This document shows positions 46,365 to 54,654 of a DNA stretch of 64,000 nt, piece by piece (position 1 is the first letter of the stretch; the number at the start of each line of letters is the position of its first letter). The position numbers and the translations under genes are program-made. The stretch is from Rhodoluna lacicola. GTDB taxonomy: Bacteria; Actinomycetota; Actinomycetes; Actinomycetales; Microbacteriaceae. The stretch spans positions 1,364,001 through 1,428,000 of the forward strand of contig NZ_CP007490.1 of NCBI RefSeq assembly GCF_000699505.1, in the 5' to 3' direction. Under the pieces are notes generated by a model, which was given only the letters and a program-made list of their open reading frames with translations, had not been told where the DNA came from and made no database searches.

Positions 46365-47765
46365 GTGAGCAAACTTTCAATCCAGCCAATTTCCCCTCTT
46401 GATGGTCGCTATCGCGCGGCAGTATCAGACTTGGGATTCCACCTTTCTGAAGCTGGACTAAACCGCGCACGCATCGCGGTTGAGATTGAATGGCTAATTC
46501 AGTTGGCCAACCGCAACCTGCTAGAGACAAACTCGCCAATCAGCGAAGAGAAGCAGGCCGAACTTCGCAACATCATTCGCAACTTCAGCGACGAAGACGT
46601 TGCCACCCTGGCTGCAACAGAGGCCACCACCAAGCACGATGTGAAGGCCGTTGAATATTTCATTCGCGGCAAGTTGGATCAGCTTGGTCTTTCAAACTTG
46701 GCCGAGCTAACTCACTTTGCTTGCACCTCTGAAGACATTAACAACTTGTCTTACGCAATCACCGTGCGCGATGCAATCAACGAGGTTTGGTTGCCAAAGG
46801 TGCAGATTCTGATTGGCAAGTTGCGTGAACTTTCTGCCAAGTACGCAGGCGATGCAATGTTGTCGCACACTCACGGTCAACCGGCAACCCCTTCAACCAT
46901 GGGTAAAGAGCTGGCGGTTTTCATTCACCGTCTTGAGCGCCAGATTCGCCGCATTGAAGATGCCGATTACCTTGGCAAGTTCAGCGGCGCCACCGGAACT
47001 TTTAGCGCGCACGTTGTTGCAGCACCAAATGTTGACTGGCTAAAAGAATCTGAAGATTTTGTTCGTCACCTTGGTCTTACCTGGAACCCACTGACCACTC
47101 AGATTGAATCACACGACTGGCAGGCAGAGCTTTACTCAGCGGTGGCGCTGTTCAACCGCATCCTGCACAATCTATGCACCGATATCTGGTCTTACATCTC
47201 TATGGGTTACTTCAAGCAGATTCCCGTTGCTGGTGCAACCGGTTCTTCAACCATGCCGCACAAGATCAACCCAATTCGTTTTGAAAACGCAGAATCTAAC
47301 CTTGAGCTTTCAAACGCAATTTTGGATTCTCTGGCATCGACCTTAGTGACCTCTCGTTTGCAGCGCGACCTGACTGACTCTTCATCGCAGCGCAATATTG
47401 GTCTTGGTCTTGGTCACTCGCTACTGGCGATTGATAACGTCACCCGCGGACTGCACGAAATTGATCTTTCAAAGGTTGCGCTTGACTCAGACCTCAGCGA
47501 TAACTGGGAGATTCTGGGTGAGGCAATTCAGACTGTTATTCGCGCCGAGGTTGCCGCTGGTCGCTCAACTATTTCTGACCCTTACGCTCTGCTAAAAGAA
47601 CTCACTCGCGGCAAACGTCTAAGCGGCGAAGACATGATCACCTTTGTGAATGGTCTAGAAATTGGTCAAGAAGCTAAGTACAGATTGCTGCAGTTGAAGC
47701 CGCACGATTACACCGGTCTTGCCGAAGAACTCGCTAAGCGAATTCAAGCCAAGTCGTTACTTTAG
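46365..47765 (+). CDS. purB: Adenylosuccinate lyase
   Basis: 466 residues. The signature TGSSTMPHKINP and TSEDINNLSYAI are present. PurB makes AMP from adenylosuccinate and AICAR from SAICAR. The start is placed at GTG 46365 because the E. coli-type N-terminus (LSIQPISPLDGRYR) begins there and CAATAT lies six bases upstream; the longer frame to 46311 has no support. Its end overlaps the convergent membrane protein by nine bases. Confidence 0.94.
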   Translation: MSKLSIQPISPLDGRYRAAVSDLGFHLSEAGLNRARIAVEIEWLIQLANRNLLETNSPISEEKQAELRNIIRNFSDEDVATLAATEATTKHDVKAVEYFIRGKLDQLGLSNLAELTHFACTSEDINNLSYAITVRDAINEVWLPKVQILIGKLRELSAKYAGDAMLSHTHGQPATPSTMGKELAVFIHRLERQIRRIEDADYLGKFSGATGTFSAHVVAAPNVDWLKESEDFVRHLGLTWNPLTTQIESHDWQAELYSAVALFNRILHNLCTDIWSYISMGYFKQIPVAGATGSSTMPHKINPIRFENAESNLELSNAILDSLASTLVTSRLQRDLTDSSSQRNIGLGLGHSLLAIDNVTRGLHEIDLSKVALDSDLSDNWEILGEAIQTVIRAEVAAGRSTISDPYALLKELTRGKRLSGEDMITFVNGLEIGQEAKYRLLQLKPHDYTGLAEELAKRIQAKSLL

Positions 47766-48011
47766 GCGCGGCTGATTTGGATCGGCGTCGTCATCTTTTA
47801 CGGTCAGCGCCAAGGTTGCAATGCTCACCAGTGAAACGATGAAGGTAATCACAAACCAGATTGAGGTGCGCTGAAAAGCGCCTTCTGCCTCATCAACACC
47901 GCCGGTGCCAAAGAAGACAAGAACTGCAACGAAAGACGCTGCCGCAAAAGACAGTGTTAGGTAGGTGCGAATGCTGCGTGCAGCAGAGGATTTCTTTGGC
48001 TTGTTTGACAT
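47757..48011 (-). CDS. Small two-helix membrane protein
   Basis: 84 residues: a basic N-terminus, helix 1 (about 17-36), helix 2 (about 49-70) and an acidic tail. No family recognised. TAGGCT lies six bases upstream of the ATG and overlaps the upstream gene's stop, so it probably has its own leaderless transcript. Confidence 0.6.
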   Translation of the reverse strand: MSNKPKKSSAARSIRTYLTLSFAAASFVAVLVFFGTGGVDEAEGAFQRTSIWFVITFIVSLVSIATLALTVKDDDADPNQPRLK

Positions 48012-48017
48012 GTGTCT

Positions 48018-48023
48018 AGCCTA
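48018..48023 (-). promoter_or_regulatory. -10 element of a leaderless start (TAGGCT)
   Basis: Minus-strand TAGGCT ends six bases before the ATG at 48011; its TAG is also the upstream stop codon. Confidence 0.55.
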
Positions 48024-48527
48024 AGCCTTTGGTGACGCTGAAGATATGCCCAGATGCACACCCAGGATGATTGCGTAGGCGCCAAAGAATCCAACAAATG
48101 CAACGGGATCAATCCCCGATACAAATCCGCTAATCGAGACAGCAACAATCAAACCAAAATTAATAAATGCGTTTAATGCAGAGTCTTTGCGAGATACCGA
48201 GCCTGGCTTTGAAGTGAATAGCTTGCCCACTTCAAAGAATCCGTTTACGAACGGCCAAATGAACATCAAGCCAAAGAACCAAAGTTGATCAAGCTGAACA
48301 ATCAAGACGATTGCAAAAATCAAAAGAGCAACGTAGAAAACTAACTTGATGATGTTTGATGTTCGCCCTTCATTCTTGGCAACCAGGATTGCGCTTGAGA
48401 TTGCAAATCCGGTGGCAAGAATTACCAGGCCCATGTTTCCAATCAACGCATCGTGAATCTGCGAGAAGGTGATGAAGATGCCGGTAATGATTGCGGCGGC
48501 TGCCTGAACGGCTTGTGTTATTCGCAA
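48021..48527 (-). CDS. Membrane protein of unknown function
   Basis: 168 residues with about five helices and no recognised motif. The start is a TTG at 48525-48527, four bases after the dnaB stop, so it is probably co-transcribed with dnaB. A function in replication is not implied by its sequence. Confidence 0.6.
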   Translation of the reverse strand: MRITQAVQAAAAIITGIFITFSQIHDALIGNMGLVILATGFAISSAILVAKNEGRTSNIIKLVFYVALLIFAIVLIVQLDQLWFFGLMFIWPFVNGFFEVGKLFTSKPGSVSRKDSALNAFINFGLIVAVSISGFVSGIDPVAFVGFFGAYAIILGVHLGISSASPKA

Positions 48528-48531
48528 TTAA

Positions 48532-49887
48532 TTAAGCTTTCATATTCATAAAACGAGAATATTGTCCTTGGAATGCAACCACAACTGTTCCGGTAGGTCC
48601 GTTTCGTTGCTTAGCAAGAATAAGATCTGCCTCACCAACGCGCGGGTGATCTTTTTCGTACTGCGCCTCGCGGTGCAAAAGAATTACTACGTCAGCGTCT
48701 TGCTCCAGTGATCCCGATTCACGAAGCTGCGAAATTTCTGGCTTCTTGTCTTTGGTCTGCTCAGAGTTTCGGTTCAGCTGTGAGATAGCAATCACCGGAA
48801 CATTAAGTTCTTTGGCCAAAAGTTTTAGGGCACGTGAGAACTCTGAAACTTCTTGCTGACGTGATTCAACTTTTTTACCCGATGTCATTAGCTGCAGATA
48901 GTCGATCACAATCATCTTTAGATCAACGCGTGACATCAGACGACGAGCCTTTGCGCGAATCTCTACCAGAGTCATGTTTGGTGAGTCGTCGATAAACAAA
49001 GGTGCATCGTTGATCTGACCACGCACCGCTGCAAGGCGGCTCCAGTCGGCATCGCCGATTGCACCCTTACGCAGGTTCTGCAACGGAATTTGTGATTCCG
49101 CAGAAAGCATGCGCATTGCGATTTCTGCGCGACCCATTTCAAGTGAGAAGAAAACAGTTGCCTTGTTGTGTTTGATCGCTGCGTTGCGAGCAAAGTCCAA
49201 AGCAAGCGTTGACTTACCAACCGCAGGTCGTGCAGCAAGAATTACAAACTGACCACCGTGCAGGCCGTGAGTCATTTCATCAAGCTCTGCGAAACCGGTT
49301 GGCACGCCGGTCATTTCGCCGCCGCGTGATTGCGCGTTCTCAATTTCGGCAATCGCGGCCTCTAGTGAGGTGTTAAGGTCAACGATGTCTTCTTTGGTTG
49401 CACCGCGCATCACACCATAAACATCGTTTTGCGCCTGGTTGACTAGATCTTCAACTTCACCCTCGTTGGCATAACCAAGCTGAGCAATTTTGGTACCAAC
49501 TTCTACCAGGCGACGAAGGGTGGCCTTTTCGGCAACGATCTGCGCGTAGAAAGCTGCGTTGGCAGCGGTAGGAACAATTGAAGTGAGAGTGTGTAGATAG
49601 TCGGCGCCACCGGCCTTGACCAGGTTGCCCGCCTTGGTGAGTTCATCGGTGACGGTAATTACGTCTGTTGGTTCACCCTTGGCAAAGAGGGAAAGAATGG
49701 CGTCGAAAATGATTTCGTGCTTTGGCGCGTAGAAATCAGCGCCGCGAACTGCCTCTTGAACCTCGGCCACAGCTTCGGCAGAAAGCAACATGCCGCCCAG
49801 CGCGCTTTGCTCGGCCAACATATCGTTTGGCAGCATGCGCTCGTTTCCGCGGCTTGGATCAACCGGAGGAACAGCTAAAAGTGACAT
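48532..49887 (-). CDS. dnaB: Replicative DNA helicase DnaB
   Basis: 451 residues, no intein. The N-terminal dimerisation domain (PNDMLAEQSALGGML) is followed by the RecA-like motor with Walker A ARPAVGKST, DYLQLM and the QLNRNSE segment. DnaB unwinds DNA at the fork. It ends with QGQYSRFMNMKA. The gene is transcribed out of an intergenic region that contains a cluster of DnaA boxes. Confidence 0.97.
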   Translation of the reverse strand: MSLLAVPPVDPSRGNERMLPNDMLAEQSALGGMLLSAEAVAEVQEAVRGADFYAPKHEIIFDAILSLFAKGEPTDVITVTDELTKAGNLVKAGGADYLHTLTSIVPTAANAAFYAQIVAEKATLRRLVEVGTKIAQLGYANEGEVEDLVNQAQNDVYGVMRGATKEDIVDLNTSLEAAIAEIENAQSRGGEMTGVPTGFAELDEMTHGLHGGQFVILAARPAVGKSTLALDFARNAAIKHNKATVFFSLEMGRAEIAMRMLSAESQIPLQNLRKGAIGDADWSRLAAVRGQINDAPLFIDDSPNMTLVEIRAKARRLMSRVDLKMIVIDYLQLMTSGKKVESRQQEVSEFSRALKLLAKELNVPVIAISQLNRNSEQTKDKKPEISQLRESGSLEQDADVVILLHREAQYEKDHPRVGEADLILAKQRNGPTGTVVVAFQGQYSRFMNMKA

Positions 49888-49977
49888 TTAAACCCAATCT
49901 TTAGGCCTTCTTCAGACCGATACTTGTCTAGCATCCACTACTGACACGCATTACTAAAACTAGGCTGTGAACAAGAA

Positions 49978-50190
49978 TGTGGATAACTGTGCAGACACGC
50001 CGTTCTATATGTGGATAACCTGTGGATAAACCTGTGGGGAATATGTGGAATCTGCCCCCAATCCCTTGTTTTTACAAGGGTTTTGGGCTGGGGATAAAAG
50101 TATTCAGAAAACCCTAAACCTAACCCTCAAGGTTGTGTATAACTCGCCCAAAACCACACTTATCCACAGGGCGACGGCGTGTTATCCACA
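49978..50190. promoter_or_regulatory. Cluster of DnaA boxes upstream of dnaB
   Basis: Perfect DnaA boxes (TTATCCACA or its complement) lie at 49978-49986, 50010-50018, 50021-50029, 50160-50168 and 50182-50190; TGTGTATAA at 50134-50142 has one mismatch and TGTGGGGAA at 50033-50041 two. The left boxes point one way and the right ones the other. DnaA would bind here to control dnaB, titrate DnaA, or open an origin. Confidence 0.85.
50063..50080. repeat. Small inverted repeat inside the DnaA-box cluster
   Basis: CCCTTGT and ACAAGGG with a TTTT loop, between the two orientation groups of DnaA boxes. Confidence 0.6.
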
Positions 50191-50220
50191 TGTCCTGGCA
50201 CAATGGCCCGTCATGCAAAA

Positions 50221-50243
50221 ACGGGTCCCCACTGGGGACCCGT
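50221..50243 (-). terminator. Terminator of the rpsF-ssb-rpsR-rplI operon
   Basis: ACGGGTCCCC (50221-50230) and GGGGACCCGT (50234-50243) form a perfect hairpin followed by TTTT on the minus strand. Confidence 0.88.
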
Positions 50244-50297
50244 TCTCAAGTAATTCGCACAAGTTGCGAACACCGCGTCTAACGCCGCGCTCGGTCC

Positions 50298-50750
50298 TTA
50301 CTTGCGACCAGAAACCTGGAGGGTGATGGTTGCAACGGTGTCGCCGTGTAGACGAACGGTTGCTAGGTGCTCACCGGTGGTGCGGATCGGAGCTACGAAA
50401 GCAATCTTGCGCTTGTCGATTTCACCAAGACCAGCTGCTGCAACTGCTGCTGCAACATCTGCGGTCTTTACTGAACCGAACAAACGACCACCAACGCCAG
50501 CCTTGGCAGTCAAACGAACTGACTTGCCTTCTAGAGCTGCCTTTAGAGTGTTTGCTTCTTCAACAGTTGCAAGTGCACGAGTTGCGCGAGCAGCCTTGAT
50601 TGACTCAACCTGCTTCTCACCACCCTTGCTCCATAGAACTGCAAAGCCACGAGGTAGTAGGTAGTTACGAGCGAACCCGTTCTTAACCTCAACTACATCG
50701 CCAGCTGAACCAAGGCCTGAAACCTCGTTAGTAAGAATGATCTTTGACAT
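50298..50750 (-). CDS. rplI: 50S ribosomal protein L9
   Basis: 150 residues with the L9 signature [14 protein letters not shown] and the long central helix linking two RNA-binding domains. It is the last gene of the operon, with GGAGAAA upstream of the ATG. Confidence 0.96.
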   Translation of the reverse strand: MSKIILTNEVSGLGSAGDVVEVKNGFARNYLLPRGFAVLWSKGGEKQVESIKAARATRALATVEEANTLKAALEGKSVRLTAKAGVGGRLFGSVKTADVAAAVAAAGLGEIDKRKIAFVAPIRTTGEHLATVRLHGDTVATITLQVSGRK

Positions 50751-50761
50751 GGGGTTTCTCC

Positions 50762-51037
50762 TTAACGGCCAGCGCCTGCGTATGGCATAAGTGCCATCTC
50801 GCGAGCGTTCTTGATAGCACGTGAAATTAGGCGCTGCTCCTGAACAGAAACACCGGTGATGCGACGAGCGCGGATCTTGCCGCGATCAGAAACGAACTTG
50901 CGAAGAGTTGCGATGTCCTTGTAGTCGATGATGCCGACCTTCTGGAACTTTGCTGGTGCTTCCTTCGCAAACTTTGATGCGCGCTTTGGCGCATCGCGCT
51001 TTGCAGCGTTACGTGGATCACTCTTTGATAGAGCCAT
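50762..51037 (-). CDS. rpsR: 30S ribosomal protein S18, Cys-free form
   Basis: 91 residues with the S18 core [36 protein letters not shown]. It contains no cysteine, so it is not the zinc-binding variant. S18 pairs with S6, encoded in the same operon. AGGAGAA precedes the ATG. Confidence 0.96.
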   Translation of the reverse strand: MALSKSDPRNAAKRDAPKRASKFAKEAPAKFQKVGIIDYKDIATLRKFVSDRGKIRARRITGVSVQEQRLISRAIKNAREMALMPYAGAGR

Positions 51038-51072
51038 TTGTTTTTCTCCTAAAGAAAATTAAATTTGAAAAT

Positions 51073-51591
51073 TTAGAAAGGGGTGTCGTCGCTCATTGAT
51101 GGAGCGCCTGGGTTTGCCCATGCATCATCAGCCGCTGGCTTTGACGCCATTGACTTTGGTGCATCGCCCCATGGATCGCCAGCAACAGCAGCTGCACCAG
51201 CACCGGCGCCTGCGCCAGCTTCGCGAGCACGACGAGTAACCGCAGCAGTTGCATAACGCAATGATGGGCCGATCTCATCGATCTCTAGCTCAAGTGAAGC
51301 GCGTGCTTCGCCTTGTGCTGACTGGTAAGCAGATGGTGCCTTTAGGCGACCGGTAACAACAACGCGAGCACCCTTGGTAAGTGACTGAGCAACATTCTCA
51401 GCAACTTCGCGCCATGCGGTGCAGCGAACCCAAACGGTTTCGCCGTCATCCCATGTGCTGGTGTTCTTGTTGTAGGTACGAGGTGTTGAACCAACACGAA
51501 CGCTAACTACGGCAATGCCACCCTGGGTGTAACGCAGTTCAGGATCGTCAGCAAGATTGCCAACGATAGTAACTACTACTTCGCCTGCCAT
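51073..51591 (-). CDS. ssb: Single-stranded DNA-binding protein
   Basis: 172 residues. An N-terminal OB fold (about 1-110) is followed by a Gly/Ala/Pro-rich linker and the conserved acidic tip DDTPF that docks repair and replication proteins. It lies between rpsF and rpsR, the classical bacterial arrangement. Confidence 0.96.
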   Translation of the reverse strand: MAGEVVVTIVGNLADDPELRYTQGGIAVVSVRVGSTPRTYNKNTSTWDDGETVWVRCTAWREVAENVAQSLTKGARVVVTGRLKAPSAYQSAQGEARASLELEIDEIGPSLRYATAAVTRRAREAGAGAGAGAAAVAGDPWGDAPKSMASKPAADDAWANPGAPSMSDDTPF

Positions 51592-51597
51592 TTGTAA

Positions 51598-51984
51598 TTA
51601 CTCGCTCTTTCGAGGAGCTGACTTACGTGGGCCCTTGCGAGGTGAGTCTTCAGACTTTGAGAAGTCAGGAACTTCAACAGGAACAATCTTTACGATTGCC
51701 TCTTCTGCGCGAAGAACCTTGGTACGCAAAACTGCTTCAGAAATCTTTAGCTGGCGATCCAACTCAAGAACTGCTTCTGATGTGCAGGTCATGTTAACGA
51801 CTGCGTAGATTCCTTCTTTGTGCTTAGCGATTTCGTAAGCAAGACGACGACGGCCCCATAGATCAACGTTGTCAATAGTGCCCTTGGCATTACGGATTAC
51901 GTTTAGGAACTTGTCGAGTGATGGTGAGACGGTTTTTTCTTCGATGGTTGGATCGAGAATTACCATGAGCTCATACTTATGCAT
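51598..51984 (-). CDS. rpsF: 30S ribosomal protein S6
   Basis: 128 residues. The S6 core includes [28 protein letters not shown] and a basic C-terminal tail. First gene of the operon, with a strong AAGGAGG ribosome site. A leader of about 115 bases before it (to the pcnA stop) shows no motif I can name. Confidence 0.96.
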   Translation of the reverse strand: MHKYELMVILDPTIEEKTVSPSLDKFLNVIRNAKGTIDNVDLWGRRRLAYEIAKHKEGIYAVVNMTCTSEAVLELDRQLKISEAVLRTKVLRAEEAIVKIVPVEVPDFSKSEDSPRKGPRKSAPRKSE

Positions 51985-52099
51985 AACTAACCCACCTCCT
52001 TTGGACTAGAACGGCCATGGGATTTCCATGACAGGAGGGTAAATTGCATATTTCTATTGCCACCGATGGAATACAGAGCTTCCGGGCAACCTGGTTAGT

Positions 52100-53554
52100 C
52101 TACCGGTTGGCCCACCAGGCAAGCAAGCGCTTTTCTGCCTCCTCGGCGCCTATCGGGCCCTCTTCTAAACGCAGCTCCATCAAAAACGCGTAGGCCTCGC
52201 CCACCTGCTTCGACGGCTTCAGATCCAAAATCCGCATGATGTCCTCGCCGCTCAGATCCGGGCGAAGTGCGTTGAGCTGCTCTTGCTCCATAATCACACC
52301 GATACGCTGCTCGAGATCGTCATAGGCGTGAGCCAGGCGATCGGCCTTGCGCTTATTTCTGGTGGTCACATCGGCTCGGGTTAGGGCATGTAGTCTCAGC
52401 AACTGGTCATCGGCATCGCGAACGTAGCGGCGAATGGCACTATCGGTCCAGGCCTGATCGGAGTATCCAAAGAATCTCAGGTGCAGCTCAACCAATCGGG
52501 CCACGGCCTTGATGGTGTCGTTGTCAAACTTCAGGGCCTTCATGCGCTTAATGGTGAGTTTTGAGCCCACCATATCGTGGTGATAGAAGCTCACCCCGCC
52601 GCCCGGCTCTAGTTTGCGAGTCAGTGGCTTGCCGGTGTCGTGCATCAGTGCCGCAAAGCGCAGGATGAAGTCACCCTCTAGGTTGTAGTCCTTTTCATAG
52701 TCAATTGCCTGCTCCACCACTGTCAGGGTGTGCTCGTAGACATCTTTATGGTGGTGGTGCTCATCGGTTTCCAGCTTTAGAGCGGGCAATTCCGGCAGAA
52801 TCTGGGCCGCCAGCCCACTGTCTACCAAGGCTTCCAGCCCGGCGCGGGGGTGCTTACCCAGCATTAACTTGGTTAACTCCACCTGGATTCGTTCGGCCGA
52901 GATGATCTCAATCCGCCCAGCCATGGCCTGCATGGCCTCAAAAGTAGCCGGTTCAATCTCAAAACCCAGCTGGCTGGCGAACCGCGCGGCCCGAAGCATG
53001 CGCAGTGGGTCGTCAGAGAAGGAATCCTCCGGTTTTCCGGGGGTGCGCAGCACTCCGTCGAGCAGATCTTGCAGACCTTTATATGGGTCTACGAATTGTT
53101 TGGCGCCTACTTCGACCGGCGCGGCTCCCCCTCGTTCACTGGTTAACCGAAGCGCCATTGAGTTGACGGTGAAATCACGGCGAAAAAGGTCATCTTCCAG
53201 GGATTTGCCGAAGGTAACCTCCGGGTTTCGCGAGTCTTGCTGGTACTGATCGGCCCGGTAGGTGGTGATTTCAATGGTGTCATCGCCGATTCGGGCACCG
53301 ATAGTGCCAAAGGCGCGGCCGATATCCCAGTGGGCATCCACGTGGGGCTTGAGGATTGCCAGGGTTTCATCGGGGTTGGCCGAGGTGGTGAAGTCCAGAT
53401 CTGGGGCTTTTCGGCCCAAAAAAGCGTCGCGAACCGGGCCACCAACCAGTGAAAGCTCGTGCCCGGCCGCTTGGAAAATGCGTCCGAGTGTGACAAAAAG
53501 CGGACTATCGGTAGTCCGCTCCAGGTTGGCTAGCGCCTCTTTCACGTCGAGCAT
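52100..53554 (-). CDS. CCA tRNA nucleotidyltransferase
   Basis: 484 residues. The nucleotidyltransferase motif GGPVRDAFLGR and a following LDFTTSANP carry the catalytic Asp pair; a C-terminal HD domain is marked by HHHHKDVYEHT and HDTGKP. It adds or repairs the 3' CCA of tRNA. The start codon has CACGAT six bases upstream, a variant leaderless -10. The NUDIX gene is divergent. Confidence 0.93.
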   Translation of the reverse strand: MLDVKEALANLERTTDSPLFVTLGRIFQAAGHELSLVGGPVRDAFLGRKAPDLDFTTSANPDETLAILKPHVDAHWDIGRAFGTIGARIGDDTIEITTYRADQYQQDSRNPEVTFGKSLEDDLFRRDFTVNSMALRLTSERGGAAPVEVGAKQFVDPYKGLQDLLDGVLRTPGKPEDSFSDDPLRMLRAARFASQLGFEIEPATFEAMQAMAGRIEIISAERIQVELTKLMLGKHPRAGLEALVDSGLAAQILPELPALKLETDEHHHHKDVYEHTLTVVEQAIDYEKDYNLEGDFILRFAALMHDTGKPLTRKLEPGGGVSFYHHDMVGSKLTIKRMKALKFDNDTIKAVARLVELHLRFFGYSDQAWTDSAIRRYVRDADDQLLRLHALTRADVTTRNKRKADRLAHAYDDLEQRIGVIMEQEQLNALRPDLSGEDIMRILDLKPSKQVGEAYAFLMELRLEEGPIGAEEAEKRLLAWWANR

Positions 53555-53629
53555 CCTCTAATCGTGCCACAGCCACGGCGGCGGATGGGGGCCAAAGTTG
53601 CATATCGGGTGCCGGCAGAAGCGAAGGTT

Positions 53630-53635
53630 TAGAGT
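53630..53635 (+). promoter_or_regulatory. -10 element of a leaderless start (TAGAGT)
   Basis: TAGAGT ends six bases before ATG 53642; spacer TGCTTT. Confidence 0.6.
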
Positions 53636-53641
53636 TGCTTT

Positions 53642-54121
53642 ATGAATCCACCGGCAACTGGCGCTAATCGAGGGCGCCGACTCACCCGAGTGGAAGAAAC
53701 CTCGGCCGGCGGGTTCGTTTTGGCCCAGGATGGCAGCCTTCGCGTGGCACTAATTGGCCGCGAAACCAGATCCGGGCGCATCGACTGGTGTGTGCCAAAG
53801 GGGCACCCAGAGGGCGAAGAAAATCACGAGCAGGCCGCAATTCGCGAGATCGCCGAAGAGACCGGCCTGGAGGTTGAGATCATCGAGCGCCTGGGTGACA
53901 TCAAATACGAATTCTCGGCCGGCAACAAACTTATTTCAAAGACCGTGCACCACTTTTTAATGCGTCAGGTTGGTGGCTACCTCACGGTAGAAAACGACCC
54001 GCAGCAAGAAGCGGTTGACGTGCAGTGGTTTGAGATTGACTCCCTGCACGAAACCCTGGCCCACGAGAACGAGCGCCGCATCGCCCGCGGAGTCCAAGAG
54101 TGGATTGCGAGAAACGTTTGA
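53642..54121 (+). CDS. NUDIX hydrolase
   Basis: 159 residues. The Nudix box GHPEGEENHEQAAIREIAEETGLE fits G-x5-E-x7-RE-x-x-EE-x-G, split here only for length. It hydrolyses a nucleoside-diphosphate-linked substrate, perhaps a damaged nucleotide. Its stop TGA overlaps the TTG start of the next gene (TTGA), so the two are coupled. Confidence 0.9.
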   Translation: MNPPATGANRGRRLTRVEETSAGGFVLAQDGSLRVALIGRETRSGRIDWCVPKGHPEGEENHEQAAIREIAEETGLEVEIIERLGDIKYEFSAGNKLISKTVHHFLMRQVGGYLTVENDPQQEAVDVQWFEIDSLHETLAHENERRIARGVQEWIARNV

Positions 54122-54654
54122 AAAAACTAATTGCAATTTTGCTCGCGGTGGCATCTGTGTTTGTTGGAGTGCCGGCACACGCGGTGGAAACCAAAGACGG
54201 CGAAGGCATTTACATCGTCACCGGTTCTGAAATTAATCTGGTTGCCCGCAGCTCAAACATTCCGATTCAAATCAAAAACACTTTTGCCTCAGACGTAGTG
54301 GTGCACGTTCACGTGCGACCAACCAACGCCAGGGTTTCTGTTCCAATTGCAGTTGCGGTAAAGGTGCCGGGCGAAACCACCGTGACCGCAAAGATTCCGG
54401 TGAACGCTGTGGCCAACGGAAAAGTTTTGTTGCGCGCGTGGATTGAAACTTTCTCCGGTTTGCAAATTGGCAAGGCGGTTGTGTTGAGCATGAACGTAAA
54501 TGCCGATATCGAACTTGCCATGCTGCTTGGTTTTGGTGGAGCAGTTGTGCTGCTACTTGCAATTGGTATCGTGCGAACTGTTCGCAAGAATCGCAAACTG
54601 CATGAACAGCAAATGCGCGAGGATTCAGCAGTTGACTTGGGAATGAAAATTTGA
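54118..54654 (+). CDS. Miniature DUF6049-like exported membrane protein
   Basis: 178 residues. A cleavable signal (MKKLIAILLAVASVFVGVPAHA), a compact beta domain, one membrane helix (about 133-155) and a short basic tail. Position between the NUDIX gene and murJ matches where other Actinobacteria keep a much longer DUF6049 protein of several hundred residues, so this seems to be the C-terminal part only. TTG start, TTGA overlaps at both ends. The function is unknown. Confidence 0.65.
   Translation: MKKLIAILLAVASVFVGVPAHAVETKDGEGIYIVTGSEINLVARSSNIPIQIKNTFASDVVVHVHVRPTNARVSVPIAVAVKVPGETTVTAKIPVNAVANGKVLLRAWIETFSGLQIGKAVVLSMNVNADIELAMLLGFGGAVVLLLAIGIVRTVRKNRKLHEQQMREDSAVDLGMKI

Larger units (their letters stand above)
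49888..50297. other. 410-base dnaB-rplI intergenic region
   Basis: This region holds the dnaB promoter side, a cluster of DnaA boxes (49978-50190), a small hairpin (CCCTTGT/ACAAGGG, 50063-50080) and the rplI terminator (50221-50243). A 93-codon open frame on the plus strand has no recognisable protein. Confidence 0.75.

Noticed and set aside
49888-50297. Naming this region oriC
   Set aside because: The DnaA boxes are clear, but no AT-rich unwinding element or skew evidence is available, and dnaA is not in view.
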